The notes below the pieces were generated by a model. It was not told the origin of the DNA. It made no database searches and was given only the letters and a program-made list of their open reading frames with translations. This document shows, one piece after another, positions 24,398 to 32,849 of a stretch of DNA of 40,123 nt; position 1 is the first letter of the stretch, and each line of letters opens with the position of its first letter. The DNA lies in contig JAHJYW010000016.1 of assembly GCA_018827375.1 (NCBI GenBank), forward strand, positions 1 through 40,123, written 5' to 3'. This DNA comes from Alphaproteobacteria bacterium. GTDB lineage: Bacteria; Pseudomonadota; Alphaproteobacteria; Caulobacterales; Hyphomonadaceae. Position numbers and translations under genes: made by a program.

Positions 24398-25413
24398 CCA
24401 TCGCCCCAACCTCCCTTTCGGCGCACGATGTCAGCCGCGTCTATGATGGCGTTGCCGTCGTATCAGGCGTGTCGCTGGACCTGCAGCCCGGCGCCATTAC
24501 GGCCCTGCTCGGCGGGTCGGGCGCCGGCAAGTCTACCCTGCTGCGCCTGCTTGCGGGCCTTGAGCCCGTCGATACCGGCAAGGTCTGCCTCGGCGATGTC
24601 ATCCTCTCCGAACCGGGCCACACGCGCGCACCCGAAAAACGCCGGATCGGGCTTATCTTCCAGGATTTCGCCCTCTTTCCCCATCTGACGGCGCTGCAGA
24701 ATGTGAGCTTCGGTCTCGCCAACCTGCCGAAAGACGAAGCCCGCTCCATCGCCGCACAATGGCTTTCCCGCCTCGGCCTCGGCGCCCGCAGCGGGGCCTA
24801 CCCGCACGAACTCTCAGGGGGTGAACAACAGCGTGTGGCGATCGCCCGGGCCCTCGCACCGCGCCCGGCTGCCATCCTGATGGATGAACCTTTCTCCGGT
24901 CTCGACCCATCGCTGCGCGGCACCGTGCGGGAGGAAGCGCTTGATGCCATCCGTGCCGCGGGCGTGCCTGCCCTGCTCGTAACCCACGACCCGGCCGAAG
25001 CGCTGGAAAGCGCCGATCACATCGCGATCATGAAATCTGGCCGTATCCTCCAGCAGGGAAAGGCCGCAGATGTTTACCTGAAGCCGCAAGGCGCAGACAT
25101 TGCTGCAGCCTTGGGGCCTGTGAACCGCATTTCTGGTAGCGACCTGCCCGCAGGCCTCCTGAAACAGGCAATTGCCCCGGACGCCATTGTCGTCATCCGG
25201 CCTGAAGGCATCATCCCCGATGCGACGTCTCCTGTACGTGCTACTGTTGTTTCCAGCCGCCTCACCGGGCCAATGGCGCGCCTCATCCTGAACATTGGCG
25301 ACCTGCAGGTCACATCGCTCGTGCCGCGCGCATTGGCTCTGCCTTCCGGATCCGAAACCGGCATTCAGCTTGATCCCGAGCTTTCGTTCATCTTCCCCTC
25401 AGGTAATTCCTGA
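24394..25413 (+). CDS. fbpC: ferric iron ABC transporter, ATP-binding protein
   Basis: A 339-residue ABC ATPase that would drive the Fe(III) importer. Walker A GGSGAGKST is at residues 40-48, the signature LSGGEQQRVAIARA near 137-150, and Walker B ILMDEPFSGLD just after it. A C-terminal TOBE-like regulatory domain covers about residues 250-339, in line with FbpC/PotA-type subunits. It overlaps fbpB by ATGA, so the three genes form one translationally coupled unit. A gap of 93 bases follows before the next plus-strand gene, with a short CGCCA-ATAC-TGGCG hairpin at 25443-25456. Confidence 0.93.
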   Translation: MTIAPTSLSAHDVSRVYDGVAVVSGVSLDLQPGAITALLGGSGAGKSTLLRLLAGLEPVDTGKVCLGDVILSEPGHTRAPEKRRIGLIFQDFALFPHLTALQNVSFGLANLPKDEARSIAAQWLSRLGLGARSGAYPHELSGGEQQRVAIARALAPRPAAILMDEPFSGLDPSLRGTVREEALDAIRAAGVPALLVTHDPAEALESADHIAIMKSGRILQQGKAADVYLKPQGADIAAALGPVNRISGSDLPAGLLKQAIAPDAIVVIRPEGIIPDATSPVRATVVSSRLTGPMARLILNIGDLQVTSLVPRALALPSGSETGIQLDPELSFIFPSGNS

Positions 25414-25506
25414 CATTTCTGTTATGGATGTGCCTGCCCTCTCGCCAATACTGGCGTAGCTGCTTAAGCTTGGAGTGTCTGGTTCCACCAAGAGGAGACG
25501 CCTGAC

Positions 25507-26952
25507 ATGGCGCGACAAATCCTGCGTCTTGCTGCGACGGCCCTGGCCGCTGCCGCCTTTGCTGTCTCGGCATCGGCGCAGAGCCTCATCCGTGATGCCG
25601 AAATCGAGGAAACCCTGCGCGAATGGACCGACCCGATCCTTACCGTTGCCGGGCTCAACCCGCAGGATGTCGGCTTTTACATCATCAATGATTCCAGCCT
25701 GAACGCGTTCGTTGCGAACGGTCAGAACATTCACATCCATACCGGCCTGATCATCGCGGCGGACTCGCCTGACGAGATCAAGGGCGTTATCGCGCACGAA
25801 ACCTGCCACATTGCCTGTGGCCACAGCGTCAGCCGCCAGCGCGCCGCCGAAATTGCCTCGCGCCCGGCCCTCTTGTCGATCGGCCTTGGCATACTCGCGA
25901 TTGCTGCGGGCGAAGGCGGCGCAGGTGCAGCCCTGATCGGCAGCTCGCAGCAGTTCGCGGCTCTGAACTTCTTCGTGCACACACGCGCCGAGGAATCCAT
26001 GGCCGACGCCGCCGCTGTGGAATACCTGTCTCAGCTTAATGAATCGACCGGCGGCATCGTTCGCTTCTTCGACAAGTTCCGTTACCAGGAAGTCCTCTCC
26101 AGCGCCCGCCGTTATCCCTATTTCCGTTCCCACCCGCTGGCCTCAGACCGTATCCGTGCGGTGCGTCAGCTGGCCGAGCAATCCGGCCTGATGGATGAAC
26201 CGCCGACCGAGCGCGAGCAATATCAGTACGACATGATGCGCGCCAAGCTGATCGGCTTCCTTGATACGGCCAACAAGGTGCGTAACGAATATCCTGCAAC
26301 CGATGACGGCGAACCGGCCCACTATGCCCGCTCCATCGCAGCGCTGCAGGTCTCCGACATCGATGTCGCCCTGAAAGAGGTCGATATCCTCCTCGAGCGC
26401 GAACCCGACAATCCCTACTTCCATGAGCTTAAAGGCCAGATCCTTTTTGAGAGCGGACGCACGGCAGAATCAGTTGCCCCCCACAAGCGCTCACTGGAAC
26501 TGAAGCCCGGCCAGCCGCTCCTGCTGATCAACTATGCCCGGTCCCTCAATGCCCGCGATGAACCGGGGGATGTGGAAGCCGCTGAAGCCGCCCTGCGTGA
26601 CGCGCTGATCGCTGAACCGCAGAATGCCTTCGCATTTTCCCAGCTCGCGATTACGCTGGACAAACAGGGCCGACGCGCCGAGGCGCAGCTCGCCACGGCT
26701 GAGTCCGCTTACGCAATCGGCGATATCGTTCGCGCAAATGCCTTCGCGCATCGCGCAGCCGACCAGCTCGAACGCGGCACGCCGACCTATCGCCGCGCTG
26801 ACGACATCCTGCTGATCACCGATCCGAACAATCCGGACAATCGCAGCTTCTATGACCGCGCCAATCGGGGCCCGCGTTTTTCGGTCCAGACCAGTGGACG
26901 CGATATGCCCTTCGGTAATTTCTCGACGGATGTCACGATGGGCGAGCGCTGA
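25507..26952 (+). CDS. BepA-like M48 family metalloprotease with TPR region
   Basis: A 481-residue periplasmic zinc protease. A signal peptide (cleavage near ...VSASA-QS, about residue 22) is followed by an M48 domain. The zinc-binding HETCH motif is at residues 97-101, and the EESMAD stretch at about 162-167 supplies the third ligand. A C-terminal region from about residue 270 looks like TPR repeats (for example EVDILLEREPDNPYFHELKG). This is the layout of BepA/YfgC, which degrades stalled outer-membrane proteins and helps LptD maturation. A GAGGAG ribosome-binding site precedes the start. A DsbA-family gene follows 97 bases later on the same strand. Confidence 0.9.
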   Translation: MARQILRLAATALAAAAFAVSASAQSLIRDAEIEETLREWTDPILTVAGLNPQDVGFYIINDSSLNAFVANGQNIHIHTGLIIAADSPDEIKGVIAHETCHIACGHSVSRQRAAEIASRPALLSIGLGILAIAAGEGGAGAALIGSSQQFAALNFFVHTRAEESMADAAAVEYLSQLNESTGGIVRFFDKFRYQEVLSSARRYPYFRSHPLASDRIRAVRQLAEQSGLMDEPPTEREQYQYDMMRAKLIGFLDTANKVRNEYPATDDGEPAHYARSIAALQVSDIDVALKEVDILLEREPDNPYFHELKGQILFESGRTAESVAPHKRSLELKPGQPLLLINYARSLNARDEPGDVEAAEAALRDALIAEPQNAFAFSQLAITLDKQGRRAEAQLATAESAYAIGDIVRANAFAHRAADQLERGTPTYRRADDILLITDPNNPDNRSFYDRANRGPRFSVQTSGRDMPFGNFSTDVTMGER

Positions 26953-27049
26953 TCAACTTTCTGTCAGGAGTGATGGACGCTTGGCATGCTGGCCGTATAC
27001 ATGACGGCTGAAAAAGAAATCTTGTTCGACGATTGAAAAGGCCAGCCCC

Positions 27050-27793
27050 ATGATCCGCAAACTGTTCACTGCAGCGGCGATGACCGCCATTGTCCTGACA
27101 CCAGCCTGCGCGCAGGGCAAACCCACCAGCCAAATGAGCAAGTCCGACATCGAGGAGATTGTTCACGCGTATATCGTGGCCAATCCTGAAGTGATCGAGG
27201 ATGCCTTGGTCGCACTCGGCGAAAAGCAACGCGCCGATAAGGCCGCCGAACAGCAGGCCGCCATCTCGAGCCAGAAAGACAAGCTTTACAGGCTCGCCAG
27301 CGATCATTCGATCGGGCCAGCAGATGCAGAAGTGACGGTCGTCGAATTCTTTGATTATCGTTGCGGCTATTGCAAACGCTCGGTCGAGACGGTGCAGGGA
27401 CTGCCTGCAGCCTATGACGGCAAAGTCCGGGTAGTGTTCAAGGAACTCCCGATATTCGGTGGCATCAGCGAAACAGCAGCCCTTGCTGCGCTCGCTGCCG
27501 GCAAGCAGGACAAGTATAACGAGATGCATGTCGCGCTCATGGAGCTGAAGTCGAATGACGACCTCACCGACAAGCGTATCGACGCAATTGCCGGCTCGCT
27601 CGGTATCGACGCGAAGAAAATGCGCGCCGACATGAAGTCGATGGAAATCCAGAAACAGCTCGCCGACATGAAAGACCTGGGACGCCAGCTCGAAGTTGGC
27701 GGAACGCCCGGCTTCTTTGTAGGTGACACCCATATTGAAGGCGCCGACATGGCCAAGCTTGATGCCGCCATCAAGGCTGAACTCGAAAGCTAG
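27050..27793 (+). CDS. DsbA-family periplasmic thiol oxidoreductase
   Basis: A 247-residue exported protein with an N-terminal signal peptide (cleavage near residue 22, after ACA), an N-terminal helical extension (about 25-80), then a thioredoxin-like DsbA domain. The active site is Cys105-Gly-Tyr-Cys108 in FFDYRCGYCKRS, and the cis-proline loop is in GGTPGFFVG. The layout resembles the Com1/BdbD-like group of disulfide oxidoreductases common in Alphaproteobacteria. It may oxidise or isomerise disulfides of envelope proteins; no DsbB-like partner is in the window. Its stop shares CTAG with the convergent arfB. Confidence 0.9.
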   Translation: MIRKLFTAAAMTAIVLTPACAQGKPTSQMSKSDIEEIVHAYIVANPEVIEDALVALGEKQRADKAAEQQAAISSQKDKLYRLASDHSIGPADAEVTVVEFFDYRCGYCKRSVETVQGLPAAYDGKVRVVFKELPIFGGISETAALAALAAGKQDKYNEMHVALMELKSNDDLTDKRIDAIAGSLGIDAKKMRADMKSMEIQKQLADMKDLGRQLEVGGTPGFFVGDTHIEGADMAKLDAAIKAELES

Positions 27794-28224
27794 TCTTCCG
27801 GCGTTACATCGCCTCGCAATGACTTGATCTCGCCCCGACGCTTCTTGGCCTTGATGCGTCGGCGCACACTGCCGGCTGTGGGCCTTGTGGCGATGCGACG
27901 CTTCGGGCGGATGGAAGCCTTCTGAATCATCTGTGCCAGACGCTTGCGGGCAGCCTCCCTGTTCATTGGCTGGCTGCGGTGTTCGCTGGCCTCGACAATG
28001 ATCCGGCCGTCATTCGTCATCCGGCTTGCGTAGAGCTTTGCGAATCGCGCTTTCACTTCGGCCGAAATGGATGAGGCCTCGACAACCCATGTCAGCTGTA
28101 CGGCTGACGACACCTTGTTGACGTTCTGCCCGCCGGGCCCGGAGGCGCGCACAAAGGCTTCGCTCAGCTCCCAGGCGGGAACCGTCAAATCGCCAGATAC
28201 ACGAAGATCGCCAAAGTCAGCCAT
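27790..28224 (-). CDS. arfB: alternative ribosome-rescue factor ArfB
   Basis: A 144-residue peptidyl-tRNA hydrolase of the ArfB/YaeJ type, which frees ribosomes stalled on truncated mRNA. The catalytic GGQ is at residues 31-33 in SGPGGQNVNKVSSAVQL. The C-terminal tail is strongly basic (KRRIATRPTAGSVRRRIKAK and beyond), as needed to probe the empty mRNA channel. This short, tailed form separates it from the canonical release factors RF1 and RF2. A small AACAC-G-GTGTT palindrome lies at 28236-28246, just before the start. It overlaps the DsbA-family gene by 4 bases at its stop. Confidence 0.94.
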   Translation of the reverse strand: MADFGDLRVSGDLTVPAWELSEAFVRASGPGGQNVNKVSSAVQLTWVVEASSISAEVKARFAKLYASRMTNDGRIIVEASEHRSQPMNREAARKRLAQMIQKASIRPKRRIATRPTAGSVRRRIKAKKRRGEIKSLRGDVTPED

Positions 28225-28270
28225 GGCGGTTCCTTAACACGGTGTTCAGGCACAGTTCAGCCCGAAAGGC

Positions 28271-28285
28271 TTAATTCTTGCTTCA
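28271..28285 (+). promoter_or_regulatory. near-match to a CtrA box (weak)
   Basis: TTAA-N7-TTCA agrees at seven of eight defined bases with the CtrA consensus TTAA-N7-TTAA of Caulobacter-type bacteria. It lies about 80 bases upstream of the RcnB-like gene. One mismatch and a short motif make chance likely; it is recorded because a second near-match precedes the carboxypeptidase gene. Confidence 0.15.
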
Positions 28286-28362
28286 AGGTCGCGCAGGTGT
28301 GCGGCAACTTATCGGTTGTTCCGGCATTGATCCGGACTGCCGACCCAGGAGGCAAGAGTGCC

Positions 28363-28908
28363 ATGAAACTGTTCAAGAGTATTTCCCGTCTTGTAGCGGC
28401 GACTGCAACGGTGGGCTTGTTGATGGCCCCTATGGCCAGCGCAGACCAAGGCCGCCGTGGCCATGATGACCGCGGAGGCCACTATTCGGGCAATAATGAT
28501 TATCGTGGTCATGACCGGCGCGATGGTCGCCGGGGTGACCGCCGTGACGACAGGCGTGATCATCGCCGGGATGATCGTCGCGACTACCGTCATGATAACC
28601 GCGGAAAGAATTACAATCACCACTACAACGGCCCGCGCTATTATGGCCGTGCGCCCGCCCGGGTGTATTACGCGCCACCGCGTTACTATGCGCCGCCACC
28701 ACGCTATGCCCCACGCTATTCCGTTGGTGGCTATTACCACCCCCATCCGCAGACCGTGTACATCCGCGATTACGGTCGTTACGGCCTCTATGATCCGCCA
28801 CGCGGTTACTATTGGGCCCGTGATTATGACCGCGGAGATGCGATTCTCGCCTCAGTGGCGACAGGTGCCATCATCGGTCTCGCGATTGGTGTCATCGGCT
28901 CAAACTAG
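28363..28908 (+). CDS. RcnB-like exported protein, Arg/Asp/His-rich
   Basis: A 181-residue protein with a clean signal peptide (MKLFKSISRLVAATATVGLL, cleavage after ...MASA). Next comes a 65-residue low-complexity run of Arg, Asp, His and Gly, and then a Tyr/Pro-rich part with repeated PPRYY-type units. The C-terminal part has RDYGRYGLYDPPRGYYWARD and a hydrophobic glycine-rich end. The closing domain resembles RcnB, a periplasmic protein tied to nickel/cobalt efflux. The His/Asp run suggests metal binding, but this is inference. The AGGAGG at 28347-28352 fixes the ATG at 28363 over the longer frame from 28297. A strong terminator follows. Confidence 0.78.
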   Translation: MKLFKSISRLVAATATVGLLMAPMASADQGRRGHDDRGGHYSGNNDYRGHDRRDGRRGDRRDDRRDHRRDDRRDYRHDNRGKNYNHHYNGPRYYGRAPARVYYAPPRYYAPPPRYAPRYSVGGYYHPHPQTVYIRDYGRYGLYDPPRGYYWARDYDRGDAILASVATGAIIGLAIGVIGSN

Positions 28909-28938
28909 CTAAGTGCCTGAATTTTCAGCACTTGCTTT

Positions 28939-28967
28939 ACGCCCGGACCGTGTGTCCGGGCGTTTTT
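28939..28967 (+). terminator. Rho-independent terminator after the RcnB-like gene
   Basis: A perfect 10-base stem (ACGCCCGGAC with GTCCGGGCGT) with a 5-base loop, running directly into TTTTT. It begins 31 bases after the gene's stop. It separates this transcript from the micro-ORF region downstream. Confidence 0.9.
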
Positions 28968-29088
28968 CTTTGTCAGTGAAAAAGTTCACGCAAAAAGCGT
29001 CTTCTTAACTTGGTATTGGCGCAAATCATGCTTAACTTCGTCCTGTTCTGGATGGTCTGGGACAAAGTCCGTGCAAGCAGCACGTTTG

Positions 29089-29102
29089 AAAGGAGGTGAT
29101 CC
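29089..29102 (+). promoter_or_regulatory. extended ribosome-binding site, full complement of the 16S tail
   Basis: AAAGGAGGTGATCC is an exact 14-base complement of the conserved 3' end of bacterial 16S rRNA (GGATCACCTCCTTT), far longer than the usual four to six. An ATG follows at once, giving 6 bases between GGAGG and the start codon, near the optimum. It is the strongest such match I noticed in the window. Confidence 0.85.
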
Positions 29103-29183
29103 ATGTCGAGTGAGAAACCAGGTGAGGCCGTTGGGTCTGTGTCCTATGGTGTCTGGCTGGAGCAGCCTCCAATCAGTACCTAG
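29103..29183 (+). CDS. 26-residue micro-ORF behind a perfect Shine-Dalgarno
   Basis: A 26-codon frame (ATG to TAG) starting MSSEKPGEAVGS and ending VWLEQPPIST. No family is known to me. It is placed at optimal spacing behind the 14-base anti-16S sequence, and lies between two terminator hairpins, so it probably sits on its own short transcript. It has no run of one amino acid that would mark a classical attenuation leader (one Trp only) and no membrane span. Internal GGCTG-GAG-CAGCC (29155-29167) can fold as a hairpin. CCTCC at 29166-29170 could pair with the GGAGG of the ribosome-binding site. Translation is inferred, not shown. Confidence 0.55.
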   Translation: MSSEKPGEAVGSVSYGVWLEQPPIST

Positions 29184-29240
29184 AGACCCGGTAGGGCCGC
29201 TGTAATGCCGCCCGGACCTGACTAGCCCCATGGGCTCACG
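29184..29240 (+). other. untranslated part of the putative short transcript
   Basis: The bases after the micro-ORF stop contain no further frame with a ribosome-binding site. A small hairpin AGCCC-CAT-GGGCT lies at 29224-29236, just ahead of the terminator. With the preceding 29089-29183 and the following stem this would make an RNA of about 200 bases if transcription starts near 29050. The transcript start is not known. Confidence 0.35.
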
Positions 29241-29270
29241 GAAGCCGCCCCTCGACAGGGCGGCTTCTTT
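29241..29270 (+). terminator. terminator-like hairpin before kdsA
   Basis: A perfect 10-base stem (GAAGCCGCCC with GGGCGGCTTC) with a 7-base loop, followed by TTTGATT. The T-run is short, so termination may be partial. It lies between the micro-ORF and kdsA, either ending an independent small RNA or attenuating read-through into kdsA. The 86 bases from here to the kdsA start hold no other feature I can support. Confidence 0.7.
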
Positions 29271-29356
29271 GATTCTGGACACCTGAAGGACGCGGGTTAC
29301 GTTGCTGCCGAAACAAGGTTATCTCCCGTGCAAGGACACATTCAGGAGAGATGACG

Positions 29357-30205
29357 ATGACGGCGCTGACGCATGCTAAATCCGGTTGGACCATCGGCAC
29401 CGGCAAACCCCTCGCCATCATTGCTGGCCTAAACGTCCTGGAAAGCCCCGAACTGGCGCTGACTGTCGGCGCCGAACTGAAGGCAATCTGTATCGAACTC
29501 GGCCTGCCCTACGTCTTCAAGGCGAGCTTTGACAAGGCCAACCGCTCGTCGATCCATTCCTATCGCGGCCCCGGCATCGAGGAAGGCCTGCGCATCCTGA
29601 AAGAGGTGAAGGCTGAACTCGACGTACCTATCTGCACAGACCTGCACACGGCAGAACAGGCAGAGCCGGTCGCAGCCGTCGCCGATATCGTGCAGATCCC
29701 GGCCTTCCTCTGCCGCCAGACAGATCTCGTCGTCGCCACGGCCCGCGCCACGGCCAAGGCCGGCGGCATCGTTCAGGTGAAGAAGGCCCAGTTCATTGCG
29801 CCCTGGGACACGAAGAACATCGTGACCAAAATCGGCGAAGCGGCAGATGTCGGCGTCATTCTCTGCGAGCGCGGGTCGTCCTTCGGCTACAACAACCTTG
29901 TGGTCGACATGCTCGGCATTCCCGAAATGAAGAAACTCGGTTGCCCGGTAACGATTGATGCGACCCACGCCGTTCAGCTGCCGGGCGCAGACCCCCGCAC
30001 GGGCGGCGCGTCGACCGGTGGCCGCCGTGACGGCGTGGCAATCATTGCGAAGTCAGCTGTGGCCGCCGGCGCGGATGGTGTCTTCCTCGAATTCCACACG
30101 GACCCGGACGCCGCCCTCTGCGACGCGCCGAGCTGCCTGCCGCTGTCAGGCGCGCGTGCCTTGCTCACCCAGTTGAAGGCACTCCACGCGGTCGTCCAGG
30201 GCTAG
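29357..30205 (+). CDS. kdsA: 3-deoxy-8-phosphooctulonate synthase
   Basis: KdsA condenses phosphoenolpyruvate with arabinose-5-phosphate to give KDO-8-phosphate, the precursor of the KDO that links lipid A to the LPS core. The 282-residue TIM barrel shows the family blocks [34 protein letters not shown] and [13 protein letters not shown]. Two ATGs are close, at 29351 and 29357. AGGAG at 29344-29348 leaves only 2 bases to the first but 8 to the second, so 29357 is preferred. The enzyme supplying arabinose-5-phosphate (KdsD type) starts at the far end of the window. The pseudouridine synthase follows 4 bases on. Confidence 0.96.
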   Translation: MTALTHAKSGWTIGTGKPLAIIAGLNVLESPELALTVGAELKAICIELGLPYVFKASFDKANRSSIHSYRGPGIEEGLRILKEVKAELDVPICTDLHTAEQAEPVAAVADIVQIPAFLCRQTDLVVATARATAKAGGIVQVKKAQFIAPWDTKNIVTKIGEAADVGVILCERGSSFGYNNLVVDMLGIPEMKKLGCPVTIDATHAVQLPGADPRTGGASTGGRRDGVAIIAKSAVAAGADGVFLEFHTDPDAALCDAPSCLPLSGARALLTQLKALHAVVQG

Positions 30206-30209
30206 GCGC

Positions 30210-30764
30210 ATGTCCCGGCTGATCCTCTTCAACAAACCCTTCGGTGTGTTGTCGCAATTCACTGATGCTGGCACAGCAGGCTCGCCGCGCAAGACCCTGT
30301 CTGACTTCATCACCGTGCCCGGCGTCTATGCCGCCGGCCGGCTCGACCAGGACAGTGAAGGCCTGCTCGTCCTCACCGACGATGGCCAACTGCAAAACCG
30401 CATCAGCGACCCGAAATTCAAGCAGCCGAAAACCTATTGGGCTCAGGTCGAAGGCGTGCCCGACGAGGCGGCGCTCAGGGCGCTGCGCACGGGCGTCACC
30501 CTGAAGGACGGCAAGACAGCCCCGGCCAGGGCCGAGGCCATTGCCGAGCCGGAAAACCTGTGGCCACGCGACCCGCCCATCCGCGTGCGCAAGTCGGTGC
30601 CTGACAGCTGGATCAGCCTGACCATCACCGAAGGCCGCAACCGCCAGGTCCGCCGCATGACCGCCGCTGTCGGCCACCCGACCCTGCGTCTCATCCGCGT
30701 ACAGGTCGGGGAATGGACACTGAACGGACTCGCAGTGGGCGAATGGCGCGACACAAAGGCCTGA
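30210..30764 (+). CDS. RluE-like ribosomal large-subunit pseudouridine synthase
   Basis: A 184-residue pseudouridine synthase of the RsuA/RluE type, which isomerises a uridine in rRNA. The catalytic aspartate lies in [17 protein letters not shown] (about residues 43-59). [13 protein letters not shown] at the N-terminus and [24 protein letters not shown] near the C-terminus are family marks. It has no N-terminal S4 domain, which fits RluE (23S rRNA U2457 in E. coli) better than RsuA. The exact target is inferred. The start is 4 bases after kdsA, so the two are probably cotranscribed. Confidence 0.88.
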   Translation: MSRLILFNKPFGVLSQFTDAGTAGSPRKTLSDFITVPGVYAAGRLDQDSEGLLVLTDDGQLQNRISDPKFKQPKTYWAQVEGVPDEAALRALRTGVTLKDGKTAPARAEAIAEPENLWPRDPPIRVRKSVPDSWISLTITEGRNRQVRRMTAAVGHPTLRLIRVQVGEWTLNGLAVGEWRDTKA

Positions 30765-30839
30765 TATTCGCCTTCACAGCGCCTGAAAGTCCCGCTACGC
30801 GGCAGGTATACCGCACTTGGTCCATGGCAGGGGAACGAC

Positions 30840-32099
30840 ATGGAAACCACTCAGATAACCGGACAGGTCACAGCCTGGTTCGACGCCAACGCGCCGCAAT
30901 GGGCCAAAGATGCCTTTCTCTATCTGCATGAAATCTGGGACGAGGGCGCCTACGGCCTGACCTATGGCCAGATCATCACGATCGTCGGCATACTTCTGTT
31001 TTCATTGGTTATTCGGGGGCTTTTCGCCCGGACCTTCGTGCGCTGGATCACGCGCCTCGCGGCCGGCACCAAGACCAATCTCGATGATGTTCTTGTGCGG
31101 GCAATCTCCACGCCGCTCAAGATCGTGCCGGTTATCATCGGTGTCTATATCTCGCTGAAACTCGTCAATGTCGCCGACGATGTCGAGATCTACGTCAATC
31201 GCGTCATCCAGTCTGTCGTCACCCTCGCTGTTTTCTGGACCCTGTCGCGCGCCGTGAACGCGTTTGAATATGCCTTCACGAGCCTCAGGGACACGCTCTC
31301 ATCTGCCGTTGTCGACTGGATGATCAAGGCCCTGCAGATCATCCTCGTCATCCTCGGCATTGGCGCTGTGGCCGAACAATGGGGGATTGCCATCGCGCCC
31401 CTGATTGCCGGCCTCGGCGTGTTCGGCATCGCGGTTGGCCTCGGCGCGCAGGACCTGTTCAAGAACCTGATTTCCGGCATGCTGATCCTCTCTGAAAAGC
31501 GCTTCGTGCCCGGTGAATGGATCCATGCCGACGGCGTGGTCGAAGGCACGGTCGAGAAGATCAATTTCCGCTCCACGCTGGTGCGACGCTTTGACAAAAG
31601 CCCGGTCTATGTGCCCAACAGCGCCCTCTCGGATGCACCCGTGACCAACTTTTCCCGCATGACCCACCGCCGCATCAAATGGGTGGTTGGTGTCGAATAC
31701 CGCACGACGGTCGACCAGCTGAAATACATCCGCGACGAGATCGAAGCCTGGCTGTGGAATGACGACCGTTTTGCCAAGCCTCCGGAAGCCGCCCTCTTCG
31801 TGCGCATCGACAACTTCAATGCCAGCTCCATCGACTACCTGATCTACACGTTCACCCATACCAAGGACTGGGGCGAATGGCTGGCGATCAAGGAAGAGTT
31901 CGCGGTCGCCGTAATGGAGATCATCGAACGCGCGGGGACAGGTTTCGCCTTCCCGAGCCAGACGATCTACCTTCAGGAGACCGATCCGCCGGAAATCATG
32001 GCACCGCCAGCCCGCAGCGAAGGCGTCGAACGCGCCCGTGCAACCATAGAGCAGGCCAGCCGGCGCCGCGGCATGGGCGAGGCCGATGACGAGGGATGA
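30840..32099 (+). CDS. MscS family mechanosensitive ion channel
   Basis: A 419-residue channel of the small-conductance mechanosensitive family, which releases solutes on osmotic down-shock. About four to five hydrophobic segments lie in the first 210 residues. The pore-lining helix is seen in GVFGIAVGLGAQDLFKNLISGM (about residues 196-217). The beta domain that follows has FVPGEWIHADGVVEGTVEKINFRSTLVR and VYVPNSALSDAPVTNFSRM. A C-terminal alpha/beta region and a charged tail end the protein. An AGGGGAA ribosome-binding site precedes the start. The stop directly abuts the convergent methyltransferase stop. Confidence 0.92.
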   Translation: METTQITGQVTAWFDANAPQWAKDAFLYLHEIWDEGAYGLTYGQIITIVGILLFSLVIRGLFARTFVRWITRLAAGTKTNLDDVLVRAISTPLKIVPVIIGVYISLKLVNVADDVEIYVNRVIQSVVTLAVFWTLSRAVNAFEYAFTSLRDTLSSAVVDWMIKALQIILVILGIGAVAEQWGIAIAPLIAGLGVFGIAVGLGAQDLFKNLISGMLILSEKRFVPGEWIHADGVVEGTVEKINFRSTLVRRFDKSPVYVPNSALSDAPVTNFSRMTHRRIKWVVGVEYRTTVDQLKYIRDEIEAWLWNDDRFAKPPEAALFVRIDNFNASSIDYLIYTFTHTKDWGEWLAIKEEFAVAVMEIIERAGTGFAFPSQTIYLQETDPPEIMAPPARSEGVERARATIEQASRRRGMGEADDEG

Positions 32100-32849
32100 T
32101 CAGTCAGCTGCCTTCAGCTTTTCATAGACCGAGACATGCATTCCGCTCTCGGCGGTGAAAGGTTCGCGCTTCCAGCCGCCCCAGCGATGCTTCAGACTGA
32201 GACCCGCGAGCCGGGCCATCAGGTCCATCTCGGCGGGCCATGCATAGCGCATCACAAGCGGCACCATGCGGATGCCATCCCTGGTGATGCGCATGCGCTG
32301 GAAATCAATCCGCTGTTCGACACGGTCGTGCAGGGCCGCCTCGAGCCAGACTGAGCTGAACCCCACTTTCATCGTGCGCACATTCTGGCCGCTGCGGGCC
32401 TTCTCTGCATCGGGGACGAACGTCTCGACGAGGAATGTCCCACCCGGCTTCAGGTGCTTGGCCACATTAGCGAAACACCGCACCTGCGCTTCCTGCGTGG
32501 TGAGATTGAACAGCGTGTTGAAGACCAGGAACACATGGTCAAACTCACCCTCGATGGCGACATCCGCAAAGTCGCCGATCATGACCGGGATGGTATCGCC
32601 GCCCGGCTTCTCACGCAGCTTGGCCACCATCTCAGGCGAGCCTTCAATGCCGTGCACCTCCAGCCCCTGCGCGGCCAGCGGCAGGGCCACACGGCCCGTA
32701 CCGATGGCCAGTTCCAGCACGCGGCCACCCGCGGCAATCGCGCTGATCAGCGCGACAGATTCCTCTGTCGTACCGGGATCGTGGAGGGCGTCATAATCCT
32801 CCGCGTTGAGTTCGCCAAAGGTTTCCGGCCCGAACTTCACCGCACCCAT
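32100..32849 (-). CDS. class I SAM-dependent methyltransferase
   Basis: A 249-residue methyltransferase with a Rossmann fold. SAM-binding motif I is GGRVLELAIGTGRVALPLA (about residues 37-55), with the acidic end of strand two at VHGIEGSPEMV and motif III at HLKPGGTFLVETFVPD. The substrate is unknown; the domain is of the general Methyltransf_25 type. The first residues, GPETFGELNAEDYDALHDPGTTE, are a typical N-terminal helix. It starts inside the last 13 bases of the EstB-like gene, so the pair are probably translated together. Confidence 0.85.
   Translation of the reverse strand: MGAVKFGPETFGELNAEDYDALHDPGTTEESVALISAIAAGGRVLELAIGTGRVALPLAAQGLEVHGIEGSPEMVAKLREKPGGDTIPVMIGDFADVAIEGEFDHVFLVFNTLFNLTTQEAQVRCFANVAKHLKPGGTFLVETFVPDAEKARSGQNVRTMKVGFSSVWLEAALHDRVEQRIDFQRMRITRDGIRMVPLVMRYAWPAEMDLMARLAGLSLKHRWGGWKREPFTAESGMHVSVYEKLKAAD

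Noticed and set aside
28309..28801. Minus-strand frames opposite the RcnB-like gene, with Ile/Val/Met- or His/Gly-rich runs.
   Set aside because: They are antisense readings of the low-complexity Arg/Asp/His tract. The plus frame has a signal peptide and a ribosome-binding site.
29004..29039. Two TTAACTT repeats ahead of the micro-ORF, at first sight a CtrA site.
   Set aside because: The TTAA units are 23 bases apart, not 7, so the CtrA arrangement is not met. They remain only a direct repeat of unknown meaning.
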